Below are positions 1 through 10,156 of a stretch of 17,979 nt of DNA, in pieces. The translations under genes were made by a program, and so were the position numbers. Location of the stretch: assembly GCA_023436715.1 (NCBI GenBank), contig JAEZIJ010000199.1:1-17979 (forward strand), in the 5' to 3' direction. The stretch comes from Acidobacteriota bacterium. Its GTDB lineage: Bacteria; Acidobacteriota; Terriglobia; Bryobacterales; Bryobacteraceae. Positions within the stretch are counted from its first letter, which is position 1, and every line of letters starts with the position of its first letter. Under the pieces are notes generated by a model that saw only the letters and a list, made by a program, of their open reading frames with translations, was not told the origin of the DNA and ran no database searches.

Positions 1-27
1 CCCTTGAATACCGCGAGCAGTCTCAGA

Positions 28-3000
28 TCAGAAGCTGAACCTGAGCGCGAGCTGGACGAGTCGAGCTTCGCGGAATTGGTTGGGGGAGGTGGCCCGGCCG
101 AAGTTGTTGATGCTGGACACCGAAATCGGGCCGCCCGGATTGTCACCCGAGAAGCTGGTGTTGATGCCCCAGATCTGCGGGTGGTTGAACACATTGAACA
201 CCTCGAAACGGAAAGCAGCCTTCATCGTTTCCGTAATCGCGAAGTTCTTCACCAGGTTCGTATCGACGTTGCGGACGCCGGGCAGGCGCAGCGCATTCCG
301 ATGGAAGTTGCCGTACGAACCCTCCTGCACGCGGATGAATGCGTTCGGATTGATCCAGCGGTGCTTGTTGCTTCCCGCATAGGGATCCCCGACGACGTCG
401 ACGTACGGGCTGCCCGCGTCAACGCCCTGCGTCGACCCGTTTCCACCGATCGAGATCGGCTGGCCCGACTGTGACCGGGCGATGCCGCTGAGTTCCCACC
501 CGTTGAGAATCGTCCTCAGGAACGGCTTATCCAACCCGCCCTTGACTTTCGGGAGAGAGTAGATGAAGTCGGCCGTGATGACGTTGGTCTGGTCGAAACC
601 CGCCGGGCCCCAGTTCTGCCGCATGTTGAACGGGTTGATGATATTGTCGGAATCGTTGTCCACCAGGTCCATGGCCCGCGACCAGGTGTAGTTGAAGTTC
701 ACGGCGAAGTCGTTCGAGAAGCGCCGGCTGACTCGGAGCATCATCGCGTGGTAGGACGAGTAAGCCAGTGTCTCGACCGCGTTCAGACTGCCCCAGCCGT
801 AATAGGGCCGGAGAGCGTCGTTCCTGAAGTTGACGGACTTGGAGAGATCCGGGTACTGGACAAACGTGTTTGCCGGGACCGCATTGACCCTCCGCTGATC
901 CATCAGGTGAATGGAGTGGTTGCCGGAATAGGACAGGTCGAGCGAGAACCTCGCCGGCAACTGCCTCTGGATGCCCGTGTACCAGGAGTAGATGCTGGGC
1001 ATGGTGTTGTTCGTGGGCCAGATCGTCAGTCCGGGAGGCGTGATCGGCGGTGCGGCGCCCTGGGTGGCGCTCATATCGATATTGCTGACATTGCCGTTGA
1101 GCGCGGATGCCGAGGTGAGGTTCGGCCACGCTCCGCCGGCGCCGAAGTTGAAGTTGTTCTGGCGGAGGCGTTCGTGGAAGATACCGAAGCCGGCGCGGAG
1201 CGCCATCTTCCCATCGCCAAACACGTCGTAGGCGAAGCCGACTCTGGGAGCGAACATGGTCTTGGCCGGCGAAAATCCCCGGTCTATGCCGCTGCACGGG
1301 TCGCAAATCAACCCCAGCGGGGAGAGCGCATTCATCGGGTTGCCAACCAGCCTGCCGTCGCTCAAGTTGATGGACGGCCGCTTGCTTGCGTCGTACTTGC
1401 TCAGGTCCACGCTGTAAATCTTCCACGTGCCTTCGCCGCCTGCTTCTCCGCCCCTCGTGTAGGTGAAGGTCGGGATCATGCGCTCGATGCGGATGCCGTA
1501 CTCCAGCGTCAGGCGCTTGCTGACCTTCCAGCTATCCTGGGCATACCCTTCGTAGGCCAGGAAGCGGAAATACGGGTAAACGTGCGCGTTGTTCTGGGAG
1601 TAGCTCCGGAAGTTGCCCAGCATGAGGTTCGCCAGGCCATTTCCAGTGTCCAATGGCATCGCAGCAGTGGAGTTGAAGTCGATGTTCCCGTTCATCGGCC
1701 AGGTCGAGGTCTGCTTCTTGTTGTCCCGGTTGTAATAGAACCCGAACTTGAAGCTGTGCGTACCCCTGAGGACCGACACGTTCTCAATCAGGCCGTAGTC
1801 CTTGCCGTCATTGTGCCAGCCCGGGTCGCCGATGTTCCAGCTAACGTTGTTGGATGCACTCAAATCCGCCACCGAGTTGGTCAGGTTCGTCTTCGGGTAA
1901 AGCTGCGTCCAGTTGGCGCCGAGTTTGTCGCGATCGAGCGGGTTCGGGCTGATGATCGCCAGTTCCTGCGACTGGTGGTTATAGGACAGGGTGGTCTCAC
2001 TCGAGATCGTCGGCGAGAGGATGGTGATCAGGCTCCAGGACCACGAACTGCCCGGCTTCGGCCGCCTTTGCGGCTGCAAGGGGAGGTTCTGGCCTGCCCA
2101 GATACCATTCTGGTTCTGTTCCTGCTGGTAGTCGTTGACCCAGCGGAAATAGGTATTCATCTTCGCATTGATGGAGTAGTCGATGCGGAGCACGTCCTGA
2201 TTCTTCTCCAACCGGCTCGGGTTGGCGAAGAAGTACCGTACCATGCCCGGGCTTGTGGTTGCGGTGGGTCCGGCGTTCGCATAGCCGGGCAGACCCGTGA
2301 TAGCCTTCAACATGTTTGCGCTCAGCGGCTGCCACATGCTCTTGGGAACCGTGTTGTTGGCGAACGGCACGCCGTCGGTAATTTGTCCGGCGCCATTGCG
2401 CACGATCGATCCGGGCTCGAAGATAGTTCCGTTGAAGAACTGAGGCGCCCACTGCATCTTGGTGTCCGTCAGGAACTCGCTGAAATCGCCGTTCAGGACC
2501 CTCGAATTGGGGAGGTCCCTGTTGGAGGTGACGGGCAGCACGCGGCGGGTCATTTCGCGGTTATAGAAGAAGAATACCTTCTTCTCGGCCTTCGTAGAGA
2601 CCTTCGGGATCGGCACCCATCCGCTGAAGTTGCCGCCGAACTGGTTGTAGCGCAGTTGCGGCTGCACGGTGTTGCAAATCGGGCACTTCGCGTCCAGCTT
2701 GTTGTTGCGGAAGTACTCATACAGCGTGCCGTGGAAGGCGCTCGAACCCGACTTGGTCTGTACCGCTACCACCATGCCGGAGCTGCGGCCGTACTCGGCG
2801 TTGAACCCGCTCTGGAGCACGCGGAACTCCGAAATGGAGTCGATGCTGGGCTGCGTGTATTGAGACTGGTTGTCGCCCACGTCCAGGTTGGGTGTTCCAT
2901 CCAGGTAGAAGTTGTTCTGCGAGCCGCGCCCGCCGAGCGAGTGGAACGTCGATACGTCGTTGAAGTTGGTGTCGAAGTCGTTCCGCGCACTGGTGGTCAT

Positions 3001-3501
3001 GCCGGGCACGGTGCTCATCAAGGCCACCCAGTTGCGCCCGTTCATGGGCAATTCTGAAACCTGCTTAACGTCAACCAGATAGGCCTTTTCCATCGTGTTG
3101 GTCGTGACCAGCGGCACCGCCGCCTCGTTCACGGACAACACTTCGGTCACCTGGCCGATGTCAAGCTTGATGCTTCCAACATCCAGCTTCGCATTGACGT
3201 TCAACGTGACCGTCAGTTCGGATTTCTTGAACCCGGTTTTCTCGACTGCGATCTGGTACCTTCCGGGTACTATGTTGACCGCGCGGAAAACGCCCCCTTC
3301 ATCGGAGCTCGTCTCACGGGTGAGTGTTCCCTTCTCAACGTCCGTGATTTTAACTGTAGCCCCTGGGATTACCGCTCCCGACTCGTCAACAACGGTTCCG
3401 CTGATATTCTGCGATTGCGCCATCAGCGGCGACGCCATTAGAACGAGCAGGAAGATTGACAGGACCGCAACCTTGACGGTCCAGTTGCTTCTTACTTGCA
3501 T
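28..3501 (-). CDS. TonB-dependent receptor with CarboxypepD_reg domain
   Basis: Outer-membrane beta-barrel receptor of about 1157 residues, probably taking up a large organic ligand with energy from TonB; the substrate cannot be read from sequence. The start is the ATG at 3501, because AGGAGA lies 6 nt upstream; the in-frame TTG at 3516 overlaps that Shine-Dalgarno and is unlikely. Counted from the TTG, a signal peptide covers about residues 10-34 (cleavage near LMA-Q). A CarboxypepD_reg-like fold follows (ISGTVVDESGAVIPGATV at 38-55, to about 120), then a plug (LPMNGRNW, FYLDGTPN, EFRVLQSGFNAEYGR, TKSGSSAFHG, about 150-265), then a long barrel ending in the aromatic-terminated strand LALRFSF. 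Length and order match the Oar-like receptors abundant in Acidobacteria. No TonB box is evident. Oddly, two CxxC pairs (CPIC near 278, CDPC near 738) occur in the mature protein. It has its own promoter and is not part of an operon. Confidence 0.9.
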   Translation of the reverse strand: MQVRSNWTVKVAVLSIFLLVLMASPLMAQSQNISGTVVDESGAVIPGATVKITDVEKGTLTRETSSDEGGVFRAVNIVPGRYQIAVEKTGFKKSELTVTLNVNAKLDVGSIKLDIGQVTEVLSVNEAAVPLVTTNTMEKAYLVDVKQVSELPMNGRNWVALMSTVPGMTTSARNDFDTNFNDVSTFHSLGGRGSQNNFYLDGTPNLDVGDNQSQYTQPSIDSISEFRVLQSGFNAEYGRSSGMVVAVQTKSGSSAFHGTLYEYFRNNKLDAKCPICNTVQPQLRYNQFGGNFSGWVPIPKVSTKAEKKVFFFYNREMTRRVLPVTSNRDLPNSRVLNGDFSEFLTDTKMQWAPQFFNGTIFEPGSIVRNGAGQITDGVPFANNTVPKSMWQPLSANMLKAITGLPGYANAGPTATTSPGMVRYFFANPSRLEKNQDVLRIDYSINAKMNTYFRWVNDYQQEQNQNGIWAGQNLPLQPQRRPKPGSSWSWSLITILSPTISSETTLSYNHQSQELAIISPNPLDRDKLGANWTQLYPKTNLTNSVADLSASNNVSWNIGDPGWHNDGKDYGLIENVSVLRGTHSFKFGFYYNRDNKKQTSTWPMNGNIDFNSTAAMPLDTGNGLANLMLGNFRSYSQNNAHVYPYFRFLAYEGYAQDSWKVSKRLTLEYGIRIERMIPTFTYTRGGEAGGEGTWKIYSVDLSKYDASKRPSINLSDGRLVGNPMNALSPLGLICDPCSGIDRGFSPAKTMFAPRVGFAYDVFGDGKMALRAGFGIFHERLRQNNFNFGAGGAWPNLTSASALNGNVSNIDMSATQGAAPPITPPGLTIWPTNNTMPSIYSWYTGIQRQLPARFSLDLSYSGNHSIHLMDQRRVNAVPANTFVQYPDLSKSVNFRNDALRPYYGWGSLNAVETLAYSSYHAMMLRVSRRFSNDFAVNFNYTWSRAMDLVDNDSDNIINPFNMRQNWGPAGFDQTNVITADFIYSLPKVKGGLDKPFLRTILNGWELSGIARSQSGQPISIGGNGSTQGVDAGSPYVDVVGDPYAGSNKHRWINPNAFIRVQEGSYGNFHRNALRLPGVRNVDTNLVKNFAITETMKAAFRFEVFNVFNHPQIWGINTSFSGDNPGGPISVSSINNFGRATSPNQFREARLVQLALRFSF

Positions 3502-3573
3502 CGACAATCTCCTCAACCAAAGTTTGCAATTCAGGCCGATGCCGGACCCCTCCGCAACATCGGACCACGGAGG

Positions 3574-3602
3574 ATTGTATTCCCTTTACCGATGACCGTC
3601 AA
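3574..3602 (-). promoter_or_regulatory. sigma70-like promoter of the first receptor gene
   Basis: On the minus strand a TTGACG hexamer (3602-3597) is separated by exactly 17 nt from TACAAT (3579-3574). Transcription would begin near 3567, giving a leader of about 65 nt before the ATG at 3501. A 6-bp inverted repeat (CCTCCG/CGGAGG, 3549-3573) lies at the start of that leader. Confidence 0.65.
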
Positions 3603-3720
3603 GGGAAATTATTACGTGACTAACGGGTGCTAAACGGTGTAACAACGCTCTAAGATCAACATTTTGCGAGGATAGGGCCGGTAACCCTCCAGCCGCTAGG
3701 TTACATTTGCGAGGGCTTTG

Positions 3721-4149
3721 TATCAGGGCTCGGCTTCAGGCAGGTGGCAGTCCGTGGCCTGGGGCCTTGTGTCAGGGCACGGCCTCAGGCAAGTGGAAGT
3801 CCGTGGCTTGGGCCTTGTATCAGGGCACGGCTTCACTTGAGGCCTCTACTTAAGGCCTCGTATCAGGGCACCGCCTCAGGCAAGTGGAAGTCCGATGGCT
3901 TGAGGCCTCGTATCAGGGCACGGCTTCAGACAAGTGGAAGTCCGTGGCTTGGGCTTTCTATCAGGGCACGGGAGGAAGTCCGTGGCTTGAGCCTTGTATC
4001 AGGGCACGGCTTCACTTGAGGCCTCTACTTGAGGCCTCGTATCAGGGCACGGCCTCGGGCAAGTGGAAGTCCGATGGCTTGAGGCCTCGTATCAGGGCAC
4101 GGCTTCAGCCGTGCCGCAAGCCCTTGCCAAGCCACGGGCTTTAGCCCCT
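3721..4149. repeat. Repeat cluster A: short palindrome-containing units
   Basis: Nine units start with TATCAGGGCACGG or a close variant (TGTCAGGG in the second), at about 3721, 3770, 3818, 3861, 3911, 3959, 3997, 4040 and 4090. They are 38-50 bp long. Most continue with CAAGTGGAAGTCCGTGGCTT; two carry ACTTGAGGCCTCTACTT instead. The last unit completes a hairpin (GGCACGGCT/AGCCGTGCC, 4096-4115) and is followed by GGGCTTTAGCCCC. Segment 3818-3929 recurs at 3997-4108 with 3 differences, so four units were duplicated together (period 179 bp). Open frames across this block are repeat artefacts. It fills most of the 775-bp gap between two minus-strand genes; 3603-3720 shows nothing further. Confidence 0.85.
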
Positions 4150-4240
4150 GTTGGCCGCTGACCCAGAGGCGAGGCTGCGCCTACCCGGTACGCTCAGATT
4201 CCTCGGGCAGCCCGAGCCAATCCGGGGAGAGGTCGAGAGA

Positions 4241-4261
4241 GGGCACGGCTTAGCCATGCCC
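4241..4261 (-). terminator. Hairpin downstream of the Gfo/Idh gene
   Basis: GGGCACGGC and GCCATGCCC form a 9-bp stem with one non-Watson-Crick pair and a 3-nt loop. It lies 16 bp past the Gfo/Idh stop codon in the direction of transcription. A second small perfect stem (CTCGGG/CCCGAG) is at 4202-4216. No U-tract follows, only a pyrimidine-rich stretch, so this may be a solitary copy of the palindromic repeat family rather than a true terminator. Confidence 0.3.
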
Positions 4262-4276
4262 TGATACGGTGTCATC

Positions 4277-5473
4277 TTACAGAGGCAGAATCTCTTCCCT
4301 TACCGGGTCGAAGTCGATCCGGCGTTTCTGGACGTATGCGATATTGCCGAGGTGGGAGGCTTGAGCGGAGCGGTGGCCGACGAGCACGTCGCCGTTCGGG
4401 AGTTTGCGGGTCTTCATGCACTCAAGGAAGTTATTGACGTGGTCGAGGTCCATATTACCCTCGGCTTTCACGATGACGGACTGCTCGCGGCGGCCCACGG
4501 GGTGGAACTCGTACCGCCCGCGGTCGATCCAAAGGCGGCCCTCTGTGCCGCAAATTTCAACAGCGGCGCCCGTGATTCCCGGCACCAGCGTCGCCTCGAA
4601 GGTCGCGGTGAACTGGCCGGGGTACTCCAGCAGCACGTTAATCGTATCCGGGGCGGTCCGGCCGTCCTTGTAGTGATACACCCCGCCCGCGGCCACCGCC
4701 GACGTCGGGATCTCCTGGCCAAGGAACATGTGGACGACGTCGATCCAGTGGGTGAACAGATCCGTCACCTGGCCGCCGCCGAAATCCAGGTAGGCGCGCC
4801 AGTTGAAGTACTGCTGCGGGTCGTAGTCGCGCCAGCGCAGCGGCCCCAGGAAGTGCGCCCAGTCGAGATCGGCCGGCTTGGGCTGAAGGGACGCGGGGGC
4901 CCGGCGGAGGTGATAGCCGTTGCCGTGCCACCAGGTACGGGCCAGGGTTATCTTGCCCAGCTTACCGCTGTCGATGTATTCCTTCTTGGCCAGGATGTAA
5001 TGGCGGCCGGAGCGCTGCTGCATGCCAACCTGGCAAATCCGGCCGTTCACGCGGGCGGCTTTGACGATCTCCGGGCCTTCCTCGACCTTCAGCGTGAGCG
5101 GCTTCTCGACGTACACGTCCTTGCCGGCGTTCAGCGCGTCGATGGCGCAGGGGGCGTGCCAGTGGTCTGGTGTGGCGATGAGGACGACGTCGATCTCCTT
5201 CATCTCCAGTAGCTTGCGGTGGTCCGCGAACCCCTTCGCCTGGGGCGCTCGCTTGCGCAGGTTGTCGATATGCTGCGCGTAGACGTCGCAGAGAGCCACC
5301 ACGCTGACATCCGGGTTCCGCAGGAACTGGTTCGTGTCATGCGTGCCGCGGTCGCCGCAGCCGATCACGCCCAACAGGATCCGCTCATTAGCGCCTTTCA
5401 CACGCGAGTAAGAGAGGGCGGACAATGCTGTGGCGCCCCTTAAGAAATCCCGACGAACAAATTTGGCTGGCAT
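4277..5473 (-). CDS. Gfo/Idh/MocA family oxidoreductase with twin-arginine signal
   Basis: 398-residue NAD(P)-dependent oxidoreductase of the glucose-fructose oxidoreductase/inositol dehydrogenase/MocA type, expected to oxidise or reduce a sugar, inositol or derivative; the exact substrate is unknown. Residues 7-13 read RRDFLRG, a twin-arginine motif, followed by a short apolar stretch, so export of the folded, cofactor-loaded enzyme is likely. The Rossmann nucleotide-binding loop is GVIGCGDRG (35-43). ATPDHWHAP (100-108) and VEKPLTL (122-128) carry the family's conserved strand ends, with the EKP lysine at 124. DLFTHWIDV (238-246) supplies the aspartate and histidine of the usual active-site motif. 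The C-terminal domain (about 150-398) is complete. The ATG at 5473 has no Shine-Dalgarno at normal spacing but a TATAAT box 7 nt upstream. Repeat clusters flank it on both sides. Twin-arginine Gfo/Idh paralogues are common in Acidobacteria and Planctomycetes. Confidence 0.92.
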   Translation of the reverse strand: MPAKFVRRDFLRGATALSALSYSRVKGANERILLGVIGCGDRGTHDTNQFLRNPDVSVVALCDVYAQHIDNLRKRAPQAKGFADHRKLLEMKEIDVVLIATPDHWHAPCAIDALNAGKDVYVEKPLTLKVEEGPEIVKAARVNGRICQVGMQQRSGRHYILAKKEYIDSGKLGKITLARTWWHGNGYHLRRAPASLQPKPADLDWAHFLGPLRWRDYDPQQYFNWRAYLDFGGGQVTDLFTHWIDVVHMFLGQEIPTSAVAAGGVYHYKDGRTAPDTINVLLEYPGQFTATFEATLVPGITGAAVEICGTEGRLWIDRGRYEFHPVGRREQSVIVKAEGNMDLDHVNNFLECMKTRKLPNGDVLVGHRSAQASHLGNIAYVQKRRIDFDPVREEILPL

Positions 5474-5480
5474 AGAGCGA

Positions 5481-5508
5481 ATTATACTCCCGAGGACACA
5501 CTTATAAA
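5481..5508 (-). promoter_or_regulatory. Promoter of the Gfo/Idh gene, possibly leaderless
   Basis: On the minus strand a perfect TATAAT (5486-5481) is preceded after 16 nt by TTTATA (5508-5503), 4 of 6 matches to the -35 consensus. The -10 box ends 7 nt before the ATG at 5473, so transcription would begin at or next to the start codon. The nearest purine-rich stretch (GGGAG) overlaps the -10 region and is too far away to act as a ribosome binding site. Confidence 0.55.
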
Positions 5509-5528
5509 CTTTGGAGTCGAGTCATGAA

Positions 5529-5706
5529 GCAAGTCCGTGGCTTGGGTTTTGTATTAGGGCACGGCTTCAGGCAAGTGGAAGTCCGTGGCTTGGGCCTTGT
5601 ATCACGGCACGGCTTCACGCAAGTGGAAGTTTGCCTCGTATCAGGGCACGGCTTCAGCCGTGTCGTACGGTGTCACCCTCACAGGGCTTTAGCCCCTGTG
5701 AGGGTG
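5529..5706. repeat. Repeat cluster B: same family as cluster A, same orientation
   Basis: Three TATCAGGGCACGGCTTCA-type units (about 5549, 5600 and 5639) with the CAAGTGGAAGTCCGTGGCTT spacer. Segment 5567-5618 matches 3785-3836 of cluster A at 51 of 52 positions. The cluster ends, as A does, with the partial palindrome GGCACGGCTTCAGCCGTG and then GGGCTTTAGCCCC. It occupies the 281-bp space between the divergent Gfo/Idh and BON genes. A reading frame runs through it into the BON gene but is judged non-coding. Confidence 0.85.
5674..5706. other. Strong inverted repeat upstream of the BON gene
   Basis: CACCCTCACAGGG and CCCTGTGAGGGTG are perfectly complementary over 13 bp and enclose a short CTTTAGC loop that is itself the core of the GGGCTTTAGCCCC repeat element. 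The hairpin ends 48 nt before the BON start codon. It could terminate or stabilise transcripts passing through the repeats, or lie in the BON leader. There is no U-tract on either side. Confidence 0.6.
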
Positions 5707-5754
5707 CGAAAGACTGAGGCGAAAGCCCGGGCGTCCCCAACTCCAGGAGTTATT

Positions 5755-6150
5755 ATGCGAATCTTAGTGGCAACATTACTAGCCCTGGCCCTAATCGTCC
5801 AGGCCGCACCGTCGAAAAAGCCCGTCCCCGCGGCAGGCAAGGGCGCGCTCGACGACAAGCGGATCGAGCAGGCCATCCGCGCGCGTTTCGCTGAATCGAA
5901 GATCGGAACCAATCACTTTGAAGTTCACGTCCAGGGCGGCGTGGCGACAATCGAAGGCCGCACCGATGTGATCCAACATAAGGGCACGGCCACGCGACTT
6001 GCGAAGTCCATGGGCGCCGTCCGGGTGGTGAATCGGATCGAGATCAGCCAGGCCGCGCGCGAGAAGGCTTCGGCGAGCCTGGCGAAAGGGCGCAGGCGGG
6101 CGCAGCTCAAGCGCGGAGAGAAACGCTCCGCACGCGACGGAACCCGCTGA
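5755..6150 (+). CDS. Secreted BON-domain protein
   Basis: A 131-residue protein. The start is the ATG at 5755, preceded by AGGAG with 5 nt spacing; the reading frame continues 77 codons further upstream but only through repeats. Residues 1-18 form a signal peptide (MRILVATLLALALIVQAA). A BON domain spans about 34-98: DKRIEQAIRARF, then VHVQGGVATIEGRTDVIQHK with the conserved glycine and G.V pattern, then MGAVRVVNRIEI. BON domains are small alpha/beta modules in periplasmic proteins such as OsmY, thought to contact membranes or other envelope proteins. The tail (105-131) is strongly basic (KGRRRAQLKRGEKRSARDGTR region), which could bind lipid head groups or nucleic acid; that is inference. The gene converges on the topoisomerase-helicase gene, with 2 nt between the stop codons. 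The specific role is unknown. Confidence 0.85.
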   Translation: MRILVATLLALALIVQAAPSKKPVPAAGKGALDDKRIEQAIRARFAESKIGTNHFEVHVQGGVATIEGRTDVIQHKGTATRLAKSMGAVRVVNRIEISQAAREKASASLAKGRRRAQLKRGEKRSARDGTR

Positions 6151-6152
6151 GA

Positions 6153-10056
<3,904 letters not shown>

Positions 10057-10058
<2 letters not shown>

Positions 10059-10062
10059 TGTA
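10057..10062 (-). promoter_or_regulatory. Possible -10 box of the topB-recQ gene
   Basis: TACAAT (10062-10057 on the minus strand) overlaps the upstream ATG at 10058 and ends 7 nt before the second in-frame ATG at 10049, the same geometry as at the Gfo/Idh gene. No convincing -35 hexamer lies 16-18 nt upstream. If used, the transcript would be leaderless and translation would begin at 10049, shortening the protein by 3 residues. Confidence 0.35.
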
Positions 10063-10100
10063 GCGGCCCTGAGGGGCTACCGGCCACCGCTGAAGACATA

Positions 10101-10128
10101 GAAAAAGCCGGGAGTTTCCTCCCGGCTT
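10101..10128 (-). terminator. Intrinsic terminator of the second receptor gene
   Basis: AAGCCGGGAG and CTCCCGGCTT form a perfect 10-bp stem around a 4-nt loop. On the minus strand it is followed directly by TTTC, making a CTTTTTC tract. It lies 28 bp past the receptor stop codon and separates that gene from topB-recQ. Confidence 0.88.
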
Positions 10129-10156
10129 AGCGATACCTACTGTCCCGCCGCAGTGC

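Noticed and set aside
748..3057. A 769-codon plus-strand open frame opposite the first receptor gene
   Set aside because: It lies wholly inside a well-supported gene on the other strand, has no recognisable domain and shows the Arg/Val/Gly-rich composition typical of antisense frames in GC-rich DNA.
3744..4144. Small repetitive proteins (91 and 86 codons) in repeat cluster A
   Set aside because: They are translations of the tandem units in two frames, with no ribosome binding site and no support outside the repeats.
5524..5754. N-terminal extension of the BON protein (77 codons)
   Set aside because: It translates only repeat units. The ATG at 5755 has AGGAG at good spacing and is followed at once by a signal peptide, which an extension would bury.
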